Positions 24,300 to 32,592 of a stretch of DNA of 51,945 bases are shown in pieces (the first letter of the stretch is position 1; every line of letters starts with the position of its first letter). The stretch covers positions 1 to 51,945 of the forward strand of contig NZ_VFUA01000038.1 of assembly GCF_006440735.1 (NCBI RefSeq). Reading direction: 5' to 3'. The translations under genes and the position numbers were made by a program. Under the pieces are notes generated by a model. That model searched no databases. It was not told the origin of the DNA and saw only the letters and a list, made by a program, of their open reading frames with translations. The stretch comes from Mesorhizobium sp. B2-7-1. Its GTDB lineage: Bacteria; Pseudomonadota; Alphaproteobacteria; Rhizobiales; Rhizobiaceae.

Positions 24300-25559
24300 T
24301 TACTTCGCCGGCTTGTACCAGCTGTCGAGGCCGGTCCGCAGCTTCTTGGCCGCGGCTTCCGGCGTGTCAGTGCCGTTGATCACGTTGGCCGATTCGACCC
24401 AGGTCTCGTTCTCGAGGTTCGGCGTGCCGCGCGACAGGATCTGGTAGGTCGAGCGGATCGTCGACTTGCACTTGCCGCGCCAGGAGACGAATTCCTGCGC
24501 CAGCGGGTCTTCCATCTTCACCGGCGAGGAGTTCAGGCTGAAGAAGCCCGGCAGCGCGTTGGCGTAGATGGTGGCGAAATCAGGCGAGGCGACCCAGGAG
24601 AGGAACTTCTTGGCTTCTTCCGAATGCTTCGACGCCGCGTTCAGGCCCATGCCAATGTCGGTATGGTCGGAGATGTAGCAGGTGTCGCCGGCCTTCTCGA
24701 CCGGCGGCGGGAAGGCGCCCATCTTGAACTGGGCCTGGGTGTTGAACAGGCCGATTTCCCACGAGCCGGCCGGGTAGATGGCGGCGCGGCCGAGCGTGAA
24801 CAGGTTCTGGCTGTCCGGATAAGTCTGCGCCTCGAAGCCGTCGCCGAGATAGGGCTTCCACTTGGCCAGTTCCTCATAGGGAGCGACCCAGTCCTTGTCG
24901 GTCAGCTTCTGGTCGCCCTTGATCAGCGCGGCGCGGCCGTCCTCGCCCTTCCAGTAGTTCGGGCCGATGTTCTGGTAGCCCATGGTCGCGGCTTCCCAGA
25001 GGTCCTTGGTGCCCATGGCCATCGGAATGTAGGTGCCGTCGGCCTTGATCTTGTCGAGCACGGCGAAGAACTCGTCGCGGGTCGTCGGCACCTTGAGGCC
25101 GAGCTTGTCGAACGCGTCCTTGTTGTAGATGAAGCCGTGGATGACCGAGGCCATCGGCACGCAGAAGCTCGACTTGCCGTCATCGGTCTGCCAGGCGGAC
25201 TTGGCGACCGGCGAGAAGTTCTCCATGCCCGGCAGCGAGGTCAGGTCGGCGAGGTTGCCCTTCTTGAACAGCTCGAGCGACTTGTCGAAGGGGCGGCAGG
25301 TGATCAGGTCGCCGGCCGAGCCGGCGGTGAGCTTGGCGCCGAGCGCCGCGTCATACTCGGTCGGAGCCGAAGGCGCGAACACCACCTTGATGCCGGGGTT
25401 CTTGGCTTCGAAGGCCGGGATCAGCTTGTCCTTCCAGATGGTCAGGTCGTCGCCGCGCCAGCTTTCGATGTTGAGCGTCACGTCGTCGGCAAGCGCCATC
25501 CCGGTCGTGCCGAGGATGCTTGTGCCGAGCAGAAGGGCCGTCAGTAGTTTGGTCTTCAT
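24300..25559 (-). CDS. Extracellular sugar-binding protein of ABC transporter
   Basis: 419 aa, family 1 solute-binding protein. Signal peptide of about 24 residues (MKTKLLTALLLGTSILG, ALA|DD cleavage), so periplasmic. The mature protein begins with the NIESWRGDDLTIWKDKLIPA strand-helix typical of the class, and the YPAGSWEIGLF segment near residue 265 is usual for sugar contact. It is the second gene of the murQ operon, 53 bp after murQ, which implies an N-acetylated amino sugar or muropeptide-derived sugar as ligand (inference). GGGAGACTGAAG precedes the ATG. Confidence 0.92.
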   Translation of the reverse strand: MKTKLLTALLLGTSILGTTGMALADDVTLNIESWRGDDLTIWKDKLIPAFEAKNPGIKVVFAPSAPTEYDAALGAKLTAGSAGDLITCRPFDKSLELFKKGNLADLTSLPGMENFSPVAKSAWQTDDGKSSFCVPMASVIHGFIYNKDAFDKLGLKVPTTRDEFFAVLDKIKADGTYIPMAMGTKDLWEAATMGYQNIGPNYWKGEDGRAALIKGDQKLTDKDWVAPYEELAKWKPYLGDGFEAQTYPDSQNLFTLGRAAIYPAGSWEIGLFNTQAQFKMGAFPPPVEKAGDTCYISDHTDIGMGLNAASKHSEEAKKFLSWVASPDFATIYANALPGFFSLNSSPVKMEDPLAQEFVSWRGKCKSTIRSTYQILSRGTPNLENETWVESANVINGTDTPEAAAKKLRTGLDSWYKPAK

Positions 25560-25612
25560 CTTCAGTCTCCCTGTTGACCTTTTTCAGGTTCGGTTTTGAT
25601 GAGAACAGGGGC

Positions 25613-26521
25613 TCAGCGCCCCTTGCTCCCCTCGATCGCGGAAAGCGCCGGCCTGAGCTTCTGGCCGGCTCCTTCCAGTATCTTCTCGGCCGCGTCGGCG
25701 TTGGTGGCGCCCGCGGCGAGCAGAATGGCGGTTTTGACGACGCCACCGCTTTCCTCGAGCAGGCGGGCGGCGTCGTCGCGGCTCTTGCCGCTGATGGCGG
25801 CGACCATGCGCACGGCGCGGTCGCGCAGCTTGATGTTGTCGGCGGTGAGGTTGACCATGTAGCCGTCATGGACATGGCCGAGATGGATGGCGGTCAGCGT
25901 CGACAGCATGTTGAGCGCGATCTTCTGCGCGGTGCCCGCGCCCATGCGCGTCGAGCCGGCGATCAACTCCGGCGGCGTCTCGAGCAGGATGGCGACATCG
26001 GCTTGCTTGAAGAGCGCGGCGCCTCTGTTGTTGGCGATCGCGATGGTTGCCGCGCCCCGGCGCTGCGCGTCTTGCAGCGCCTGAACCGCGTAAGGGGTCG
26101 AGCCGCTGGCGGAAATGGCGATCAGGCAGTCGCCCTTGCCGATAGCGGCCGCGGCCACGGCCGCCGTTGCTTCCTCCGTATCGTCCTCCGGGCCGCCGGC
26201 CAGCGTGCGGAAAGCTTCATCGCCGCCTGCGATCAGGATCGCGATGCGGTCGCGTGCGATACCGAAGGTGCCGGGCAGTTCCAGCGCATCGGCAACGGCC
26301 ATCATGCCGGAGCTGCCGGCCGCAGCATAGGCGAGCTTGCCGCCGCCCTTCAACTGCTTCGCGATGAGTTCGGCGGCAACGGCAATCGCCGGAATGGCGC
26401 CATGCACGGCCTTGCTGGCCTCGATCTGGGCATTGGCCAGGAACGCCAGGATGGCTTCCGGGGCCTGGACATCCAGCCCCTCGGCATTCTGGTGGAGCGC
26501 TTCCGTGCGCGTCTCGGCCAT
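25613..26521 (-). CDS. murQ: N-acetylmuramic acid 6-phosphate etherase
   Basis: 302 aa, usual size. It converts MurNAc-6-phosphate to GlcNAc-6-phosphate and D-lactate in cell-wall recycling. SIS-domain motifs correspond to MurQ: AAGSSGMMAVADALELPGTFG, then ISASGSTPYAVQAL, and the C-terminal NMLSTLTAIHLGHVHDGYMVN. The N-terminus MAETRTEALHQNAEGLDV keeps the TEA-x-N stretch. GGAGG precedes the ATG at 26521; a start 19 codons upstream would lie over the promoter/operator and is rejected. It heads the leftward transporter operon and is divergent from the GlcNAc kinase/nagA operon, to which its product would pass. Confidence 0.9.
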   Translation of the reverse strand: MAETRTEALHQNAEGLDVQAPEAILAFLANAQIEASKAVHGAIPAIAVAAELIAKQLKGGGKLAYAAAGSSGMMAVADALELPGTFGIARDRIAILIAGGDEAFRTLAGGPEDDTEEATAAVAAAAIGKGDCLIAISASGSTPYAVQALQDAQRRGAATIAIANNRGAALFKQADVAILLETPPELIAGSTRMGAGTAQKIALNMLSTLTAIHLGHVHDGYMVNLTADNIKLRDRAVRMVAAISGKSRDDAARLLEESGGVVKTAILLAAGATNADAAEKILEGAGQKLRPALSAIEGSKGR

Positions 26522-26543
26522 CCATTTTCCTCCAACTGATGGG

Positions 26544-26571
26544 ACAATACCAAAAAAATACCACTTGTCCA
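26544..26571 (-). promoter_or_regulatory. Promoter and GGTAT direct-repeat operator of the murQ operon
   Basis: On the minus strand TGGACA (26566-26571) and TATTGT (26544-26549) are 16 bp apart. Two GGTAT copies start 11 bp apart, one helical turn, at and just above the -10 box. The same arrangement in mirror orientation is at 26672-26702. The GntR/UTRA regulator encoded at 27599 is the obvious candidate ligand. Confidence 0.6.
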
Positions 26572-26671
26572 CACGCATTAACGAATTTCAGGCCATGGAA
26601 CTCGCTTGCCGGCAAATTGACGTGGATTTTCAATAAAATACGCCTTAATCTTTTTGAACCGAAATTAACTC

Positions 26672-26702
26672 TTGGCTATTGGTATTTTATTGGTATTATC
26701 CC
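26672..26702 (+). promoter_or_regulatory. Promoter and GGTAT direct-repeat operator of the kinase/nagA operon
   Basis: TTGGCT (26672-26677) and TATTAT (26694-26699) are 16 bp apart. GGTAT copies at 26681 and 26692 are 11 bp apart, and the stretch TGGTATT through ATCCC nearly duplicates the murQ promoter read on the other strand. The -10 box is only about 20 bp from the GTG start, so the leader is very short. Confidence 0.6.
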
Positions 26703-26720
26703 GGCCGAGGAGAAAATCGC

Positions 26721-27602
26721 GTGGAATTCGTGCTTGGCATCGATGGCGGCGGTACCAGCTGCAGGGCGGCCCTTGCGACCGTCGACGGCGCCGTCGTCGG
26801 CCGCGCCAAAAGCGGCGCCGCCAACATCCGCACCGACCTCACCGGCGCGCGCGCCAACATCGTCGAAGCGGCCAGGCAGGCATTCCTCGCCGCCGGCAAG
26901 GATCCGGAGCTGATCCCGCACACGCCGGCCATTCTCGGCCTGGCCGGCGCCAATGTCGGCACCTATCGCCAGCAGCTCGAGGCGATCCTGCCGTTCAGCC
27001 AAAGCCGCGTCGAAACCGACGCCGAGATCGCGCTCGAAGGCGCGGTCGGTTCCGGTGACGGCGCCATGGCTATTCTCGGCACCGGCACCGCCTATATGGC
27101 GCGTAAAAATGGCAAGTCGCGCGCCATCGGCGGCTGGGGCTTCCAGGTCGGCGACCAGGGCAGCGGCGCCCGCATCGGCCGCGACCTGCTCGAGCAGACG
27201 CTGCTTGCCTATGACGGCATCCGTTCGGGCTCGCCCTTGACGGACGCCATGCTCGCCGTCTTCCGCAACAATCCCGAAGACGTGGTCGAATTCACCACCA
27301 ACGCCAAGCCGGGCGATTTCGGCGGCTTCGCGCCAAAGGTCTTCGAACATGCCGAAAAGGGCGACCTCGTCGCCAACTGGATCCTCGGCAAGGCGGTTGC
27401 CGACGTCGAGGCTTCGCTCGGCGCGCTGGACCTCGCCGACGATGCACCGCTCTGCCTGCTCGGCGGCCTGGCGCCGCTTTACGCGCCACGCCTGTCGGCG
27501 CGTTACCAGGCGCTGCTGAAAGCCCCGCTCGACGATGCGCTCGGCGGCGCCGTGCAGATGGCCCTGCGCATCTTCGCCAGGGGCCCGGAGGCCGGCCGAT
27601 GA
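26721..27602 (+). CDS. BadF/BcrA-type N-acetylglucosamine (amino-sugar) kinase
   Basis: 293 aa. The ASKHA-fold ATPase is shown by GIDGGGTSCRAALATVDG at the N-terminus, AILGTGTAYMAR near residue 117 and GGWGFQVGDQGSGARIGRDLL near residue 135, typical of GlcNAc/MurNAc kinases of this family. It phosphorylates the imported amino sugar at O-6. The start is a GTG at 26721 with GAGGAG before it; an in-frame ATG at 26679 lies inside the operator. It overlaps the regulator gene by 4 bp. Whether it prefers GlcNAc, MurNAc or glucosamine is open; with MurQ next door both GlcNAc and MurNAc are plausible. Confidence 0.87.
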   Translation: MEFVLGIDGGGTSCRAALATVDGAVVGRAKSGAANIRTDLTGARANIVEAARQAFLAAGKDPELIPHTPAILGLAGANVGTYRQQLEAILPFSQSRVETDAEIALEGAVGSGDGAMAILGTGTAYMARKNGKSRAIGGWGFQVGDQGSGARIGRDLLEQTLLAYDGIRSGSPLTDAMLAVFRNNPEDVVEFTTNAKPGDFGGFAPKVFEHAEKGDLVANWILGKAVADVEASLGALDLADDAPLCLLGGLAPLYAPRLSARYQALLKAPLDDALGGAVQMALRIFARGPEAGR

Positions 27603-28378
27603 GCGCCGCCGACCAGATCTTCGCTATGCTGAGAGAATCCTCGCAGAGCGGCGCGCCGCTCTATCTGCAGCTGCGGAAGAGCATCGAGGAAGCGGTCAAT
27701 CGCGGCCTGATCGGCCCCGGCGATGCCTTGCCGTCCGAGCGCGACATCGCCAGCAAGGCCGATATCTCGCGCGTCACCGTGCGCAAGGCGGTGCAGGACC
27801 TGGTCAAGGGCGGCATCCTCGTCCAGCGCCATGGTTCGGGAACCTTCGTCGCGCCGCGCATGGAGCGCGTCGAGCAATCGCTGTCGCGGCTCACCTCCTT
27901 CACCGAGGACATGGCGCGCCGCGGCATGTCCGTGCGCTCGGTCTGGCTCGATCGCGGCCTCTATGCGCCGTCGCCGGACGAGATGATGGTGCTGGGCCTG
28001 TCCTCGACCGAGCTGGTGGCGCGTGTCGCGCGCCTGCGCATCGCCAACGACACGCCGCTGGCGATCGAGCGCGCGGCGCTCTCGGCCAGCGTCCTGCCCG
28101 ATCCCGAAGCGATCGGCTCCTCGCTCTATGCGGCGCTTGGCACGACCGGCAATCGCCCGGTGCGCGCCGTGCAGCGCATCTCGGCCACCAATCTCGGCGA
28201 TGCCGACGCGCGCCTCCTGGAGGTGCCGCCGGGGGTTGCCGGACTGCAGATCGAGCGCATTTCCTATCTGGCGAGCGGCAAGGTGATCGAGTTCACCCGC
28301 TCGGTCTACAGGGGCGACGCCTATGATTTCGTCGCGGAACTCCGGCTGACCGGGCCGGGAGAGGAGATCCGGCCATGA
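27599..28378 (+). CDS. GntR family regulator, HutC/NagR type with UTRA domain
   Basis: 259 aa. N-terminal winged helix (residues about 20-85: LYLQLRKSIEEAV, LPSERDIASKADISRVTVRKA, RHGSGTFV) and C-terminal UTRA ligand-binding domain (about 105-255). This is the NagR/DasR/NagQ architecture whose ligands are GlcNAc-6-phosphate or glucosamine-6-phosphate. It lies within the operon, overlapping both neighbours by 4 bp, and probably represses both divergent promoters through the GGTAT direct repeats. It is released when phosphorylated amino sugar accumulates (family knowledge, not shown here). Confidence 0.92.
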   Translation: MSAADQIFAMLRESSQSGAPLYLQLRKSIEEAVNRGLIGPGDALPSERDIASKADISRVTVRKAVQDLVKGGILVQRHGSGTFVAPRMERVEQSLSRLTSFTEDMARRGMSVRSVWLDRGLYAPSPDEMMVLGLSSTELVARVARLRIANDTPLAIERAALSASVLPDPEAIGSSLYAALGTTGNRPVRAVQRISATNLGDADARLLEVPPGVAGLQIERISYLASGKVIEFTRSVYRGDAYDFVAELRLTGPGEEIRP

Positions 28379-29406
28379 TGGCAAACACCACCCATATGCG
28401 ACGCGAGATCGACGAGATCCCGGAAGCCGCCGCCCGCCTTCTCGACGGCTCGGCCTCGGCTTTGGCCGAGGCCGGTCGAGGCCTGCGCGTGCGCGACCCG
28501 CATTTCGTCGTCACCGTGGCGCGCGGCTCGTCCGACCATGCCGCGACCTTCATGAAATACGCCGTCGAGCTGACGGCGGGCCTTGCCGTCGCCTCGGTCG
28601 GGCCGTCGATCGCGTCCATCTACGGCGCCAAGCTCAGGCTGCGCGGCTCAGCCTGCCTGGCGGTGTCGCAGTCGGGCAAGAGCCCCGACATCGTCGCCAT
28701 GGCCGAAACGGCAAGGGCCGGCGGCGCGCTGACCGTCGCAATCACCAACACGGCCGACTCGCCGCTGGCGCGCGCCTCCGACTATGCCATCGACATCCTG
28801 GCGGGGCCGGAACGCTCCGTCGCCGCCACCAAGACCTTCGTCAATTCGGCCGTCGCCGGCTTGGCGTTGATGGCGCACGCCACCGATGACCAGCCCTTGC
28901 TTAAGGCGCTCGCCGGCCTGCCCGGCCATTTCGAAAAGGCGATCGCCTGCGACTGGATGGCGCTCGCCGGCGCGCTGGAGAACCCGCAGTCGCTGTTCAT
29001 CCTCGGTCGCGGCCCGTCCTTCGCCATCGCCAGCGAGGCGGCGCTGAAGTTCAAGGAAACCTGCGCCATGCACGCCGAGGCCTATAGCGCCGCCGAGGTC
29101 ATGCATGGGCCGCTGGCGCTGGTCGGGCCGGGTTTCCCGGTGCTGGCGCTCGCCGCGCGCGATGCGTCCGAACCCTCGGTCGCCGAGGCCGCCGACGGGT
29201 TGACGGCCAAGGGCGCCGTCGCCTTCATCACCTCCGACAAGGCGAAGGCCGCAAGGCTTCTGCCGTATGTCGCCACCGGCCATCCGCTGACCGATCCGTT
29301 GCCGCTGATCGTGTCCTTCTACGGCTTCGTCGAGGCCTTCGCCCGCCATCGCGGCCTCGACCCCGACACGCCGCGCAATTTGCGCAAGGTAACGGAAACC
29401 GTATGA
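28375..29406 (+). CDS. SIS-type glucosamine-6-phosphate deaminase (NagB-II)
   Basis: 343 aa with two SIS domains and no glutaminase domain, so the GlmS-isomerase-like deaminase rather than classical NagB. First SIS: VARGSSDHAATF near residue 40 and VSQSGKSPDIVAM near 100; ATKTFVNSAVAG near 143; second SIS: LGRGPSFAIASEAALKFKE near 210, ending EAFARHRGLDPDTPRNLRKVT as in GlmS. It should convert glucosamine-6-phosphate to fructose-6-phosphate and ammonia after NagA. It overlaps both neighbouring genes by 4 bp. The alternative name, glutamine-fructose-6-phosphate transaminase, is unlikely without the N-terminal Cys domain. Confidence 0.88.
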   Translation: MMANTTHMRREIDEIPEAAARLLDGSASALAEAGRGLRVRDPHFVVTVARGSSDHAATFMKYAVELTAGLAVASVGPSIASIYGAKLRLRGSACLAVSQSGKSPDIVAMAETARAGGALTVAITNTADSPLARASDYAIDILAGPERSVAATKTFVNSAVAGLALMAHATDDQPLLKALAGLPGHFEKAIACDWMALAGALENPQSLFILGRGPSFAIASEAALKFKETCAMHAEAYSAAEVMHGPLALVGPGFPVLALAARDASEPSVAEAADGLTAKGAVAFITSDKAKAARLLPYVATGHPLTDPLPLIVSFYGFVEAFARHRGLDPDTPRNLRKVTETV

Positions 29407-30560
29407 GCGACCGTTTCGCACTCACCGGCGCCCGCATCTTCGACGGCGCCGACTGGCATGATGATGCCGCCCTCGTCGTCAATGGCGACGTTGTCGAGGC
29501 CATCCTGCCGGCAGGCGCCATTCCGTCCGGCGTTCCGGCGGTCGAGACCGATGGCCTGCTGGTGCCTGGCTTCGTCGACATCCAGGTCAATGGCGGCGGC
29601 GGCGTGATGCTCAACGACCATCCCGATGTCGCCTCGCTCGAGACCATCTGCCGGGCGCATGCACCCTTCGGCACCACGGCTCTGCTGGTGACGCTGATCA
29701 CCGACACGCCGGCGATCACCGCCGCCGCCGTCGCCGCCGGCGCGGAGGCCACCCGGGAAAAGGTGCCGGGCTTCCTCGGCCTGCATCTGGAAGGGCCGCA
29801 TCTCTCCATAGCCCGCAAGGGCGCGCATGATCCGGCGCTCATCCGGCCGATGACCGATGCCGACCAGGCGGCCCTGATCGCGGCGCGCAGGGAGCTTCCC
29901 GTCCTGCTCACCACGATCGCGCCGGAATCGGTCCAGCCGGATCGCGTCACGGCGCTGGCCAAGGCCGGCGTCGTCGTCAGCCTCGGCCATAGCGATACCG
30001 ATTATGCGACGGCCAGCGCCTTTGCCGCGGCCGGCGCCACGGTGGTCACGCATCTGTTCAACGCCATGAGCCAGATCGGCAACCGTGAGCCGGGCTTGGC
30101 GGGCGCGGCGATCGACACCGGCGGCCTCTACGCCGGCATCATCGCCGACGGCATCCATGTCCATCCGGCAACGATGATCCTTGCGCTGCGCGGCAAGCAG
30201 GGGCCGGGCAAGATCGTGCTCGTCACCGACGCCATGGCCACGATCGGCACCGACATGACGTCGTTCACGCTGAACGGCCGCACCATCTACCGCAAGGGCG
30301 GCAGTCTCCGGCTTGCCGACGGCACGCTGGCCGGCGCCGATCTCGACATGATTTCGGCCGTTCGCTACGTCCACCGCGTCGTCGGGCTCGACCTCGACGA
30401 GGCTCTGCGCATGGCCTCGCTCTATCCGGCCGAGGCTATCGGCCAGGCCCATCGCCTCGGTCGCTTCGCCAACGGCACTGCCGCCGACATCGTCGGCCTG
30501 TCGGAGGGGCTGGATGTCAGGAGCGTCTGGATCGGCGGTGAGAAGGTGTTTGGGGCGTAG
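29403..30560 (+). CDS. nagA: N-acetylglucosamine-6-phosphate deacetylase
   Basis: 385 aa amidohydrolase. Metal- and substrate-binding motifs: GFVDIQVNGGGGVMLND, GLHLEGPHLS (metal Glu), SLGHSDTDY (His), THLFNAMSQ (His), and the catalytic Asp in VLVTDAMATIG. It removes the acetyl group from GlcNAc-6-phosphate, feeding the SIS-type deaminase. Last gene of the kinase-regulator-deaminase-deacetylase operon; the ATG overlaps the upstream stop (ATGA). Confidence 0.94.
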   Translation: MSDRFALTGARIFDGADWHDDAALVVNGDVVEAILPAGAIPSGVPAVETDGLLVPGFVDIQVNGGGGVMLNDHPDVASLETICRAHAPFGTTALLVTLITDTPAITAAAVAAGAEATREKVPGFLGLHLEGPHLSIARKGAHDPALIRPMTDADQAALIAARRELPVLLTTIAPESVQPDRVTALAKAGVVVSLGHSDTDYATASAFAAAGATVVTHLFNAMSQIGNREPGLAGAAIDTGGLYAGIIADGIHVHPATMILALRGKQGPGKIVLVTDAMATIGTDMTSFTLNGRTIYRKGGSLRLADGTLAGADLDMISAVRYVHRVVGLDLDEALRMASLYPAEAIGQAHRLGRFANGTAADIVGLSEGLDVRSVWIGGEKVFGA

Positions 30561-30868
30561 GCCGCTCGATCCCACCATCCAATTCGGAAACCAACGCAAA
30601 CCTTCGCAGTTGGCCGGATACTCTCGCGCGTCGTCATCCTCGGGCTTGACCCGAGGATCCATTCCGCGACCTATGATGCAAAGTGCAACGGTGCAGAATT
30701 CTGTAACCGTTGCAACGCTTTGGCGTCACGGAATGGATCCTAGGGTCTGCGCGCGTCGCTTCGCTCCTTGCTCCGCCCTAGGATGACGAACGCACGATAG
30801 AATTTGGCTAATGCCAAGGTTCGCGATCTGCACGAACGCCAATCGAGGTTCGGCCAACCGATCATTCC
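30561..30868. other. Intergenic region between convergent nagA and matB
   Basis: 308 bp with no supportable gene. Roughly half is the repeat element at 30631-30789; the remainder shows nothing recognisable. Confidence 0.7.
30631..30789. repeat. Intergenic inverted-repeat element
   Basis: TCGTCATCCT (30631-30640) and AGGATGACGA (30780-30789) are perfect terminal inverted repeats. Inside are further nested pairs: GGATCCATTCCG against CGGAATGGATCC, and GCAACGGT against ACCGTTGC. No coding capacity. It resembles a short non-autonomous palindromic element common in rhizobial intergenic space, between two convergent genes. Confidence 0.7.
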
Positions 30869-32389
30869 TTAGCCGGCTTTGTCGTAGATATCCTTATACG
30901 CCTCGCGCAGCACGTTCTTCTGCACTTTGCCCATCGTGTTGCGCGGCAGTTCGTCGACGAAGATCACCTGCTTGGGATGCTTATACTTCGCCAGCCGGCC
31001 GGCGATGGCGGCGCTAATACCGGCCGCATCTACCGTGGAGCCCGGCTTGCGCACCACGACCGCGGTGACGCCTTCGCCGAAATCCGGGTGAGCGACACCG
31101 ATCACCGCGCTTTCGCTGACGCCGTCGAGTGCGTCGATCTCGCTCTCGATCTCCTTCGGATAGACATTGAAGCCGCCCGAGATGATCAGGTCCTTGCCGC
31201 GCCCGACGATGTGGACATAGCCGTCGGCATCGATCAGTCCGAGGTCGCCGGTGATGAAGAAGCCGTCGTCGCGGAACTCGGCCCTGGTCTTCTCGGGCAT
31301 GCGCCAATAGCCGCCAAAGACGTTCGGACCCTTGACCTCGATCATGCCGATCTCGCCCTGGGCCAGCGGCTTGGCCGTCTCGGGATCGGTGATGCGCAAC
31401 GAAACGCCAGGCAAGGGGAAACCGACCGAGCCGGCGCGCCGCTCGCCGTCATAGGGATTGGACGTGTTCATGTTGGTCTCGGTCATGCCGTAGCGCTCGA
31501 GGATGGCGTGGCCGGTCCTTTCGCGCCAGGCCTTGTGCGTCTCGGTGAGCAGCGGCGCCGAGCCGGAGATGAAGACCCGGACGGCCTTCGCCGCCTCGCG
31601 CGTCAGGCCGTCCTGCTGCAACAGCCGGACATAGAAGGTCGGCACGCCCATCAAGGCCGTCGCGCGCGGCATCAGCGACAGGATGCGCGCGGGATCGAAT
31701 TTCTGCTCGAAGAACATTGTCGCGCCGGCCATCAAGATGACGTTGGTGGCAACGAATAGGCCATGCGTGTGGAAGATGGGCAGCGCGTGGATCAGCACGT
31801 CGTCGGCGCCGAAGCGCCACTGCTCGACCAGTACACGGGCATTGGAGGCGAGGTTCTCATGGCTGAGCATCGCGCCCTTGGAGCGGCCGGTCGTGCCGGA
31901 GGTGTAGAGGATGGCGGCAAGATCGTCCGGCCCGCACGCGACATCGCTGAACTCCGTCGCCTGCCGCGAAGCCTGGCTGGCCAGCGTTCCCTGCCCGTCG
32001 CGGCCGAGCGTCAGCACCGTGGCGCCGATCGACGCGGCAAGCGGCTCGACACCCGAAAGACGGTCCGGATCGCACACGATCAGCCTCGGCTCGGCGTCGC
32101 GGAAGAAATAGTCGAGCTCGGGCAGCGTGTAGGCGGTGTTGAGCGGCAGGAAGACCGCCCCCGCGCGTAACGAGGCGAGATAGAGCAGCGCCGCCTCCGG
32201 GCTCTTCTCGACCTGGACGGCGACGCGGTCGCCGGGCTCGACGCCGGCCCGCGCCAGCGCATGCGCCAGTTGCGCCGATTTCGCCATCATGTCGCCATAG
32301 CTGATCGAGCGGCCGTCATCCGTCTCCATCAGCAGCCGGCCAGGCGTCGGCATGCGGGAACGGAAAGCATCGAACAGATGGTTGGTCAT
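30869..32389 (-). CDS. matB: Malonyl-CoA synthetase (malonate-CoA ligase)
   Basis: 506 aa acyl-adenylate-forming ligase that makes malonyl-CoA from malonate, ATP and CoA. Motifs: P-loop YTSGTTGRSKGAM, YGMTETNMNTSNPY, GDLGLIDADGY, and the C-terminal catalytic lysine in NTMGKVQKN. The N-terminus MTNHLFDAFR and long stretches match Rhizobium MatB closely. It lies downstream of matR on the same strand with a 203-bp gap containing a palindromic repeat. The malonyl-CoA decarboxylase (matA) and malonate carrier (matC) found with it in other rhizobia are not in this window. Confidence 0.94.
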   Translation of the reverse strand: MTNHLFDAFRSRMPTPGRLLMETDDGRSISYGDMMAKSAQLAHALARAGVEPGDRVAVQVEKSPEAALLYLASLRAGAVFLPLNTAYTLPELDYFFRDAEPRLIVCDPDRLSGVEPLAASIGATVLTLGRDGQGTLASQASRQATEFSDVACGPDDLAAILYTSGTTGRSKGAMLSHENLASNARVLVEQWRFGADDVLIHALPIFHTHGLFVATNVILMAGATMFFEQKFDPARILSLMPRATALMGVPTFYVRLLQQDGLTREAAKAVRVFISGSAPLLTETHKAWRERTGHAILERYGMTETNMNTSNPYDGERRAGSVGFPLPGVSLRITDPETAKPLAQGEIGMIEVKGPNVFGGYWRMPEKTRAEFRDDGFFITGDLGLIDADGYVHIVGRGKDLIISGGFNVYPKEIESEIDALDGVSESAVIGVAHPDFGEGVTAVVVRKPGSTVDAAGISAAIAGRLAKYKHPKQVIFVDELPRNTMGKVQKNVLREAYKDIYDKAG

Positions 32390-32400
32390 GAATGTCCTCT

Positions 32401-32446
32401 AGAGCAATTCGAGGAAAAGTGTATGCGGTTTTCCGTCCGGAATTGC
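32401..32446. repeat. Intergenic palindromic repeat, GCAATTC type
   Basis: AGAGCAATTCGAGGAAAAGT opens the element and CCGGAATTGC closes it (to 32446), forming a stem. The first 30 bases match the element at 8085 at about 26 positions. A second palindromic stretch follows (AGAGCGGTTCGCC to GAAACGCTCT, about 32464-32502). It fills the matR-matB gap. Confidence 0.7.
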
Positions 32447-32592
32447 GTCAAAACAAGGAGATAGAGCGGTTCGCCGTTTTCGTGAAACGGTGAAACGCTC
32501 TAGGCGCATGCCGAATGGCCCATGCGTTGCGCCCGCTTGAGCGAATACCAGATTTGGCGGCCGGAGCAAAAACTGCGTGGCGGTTTCCGTCG

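Noticed and set aside
30631..30789. Possible insertion sequence from terminal inverted repeats
   Set aside because: Only about 160 bp, no transposase and no clear target duplication; at most a non-autonomous element.
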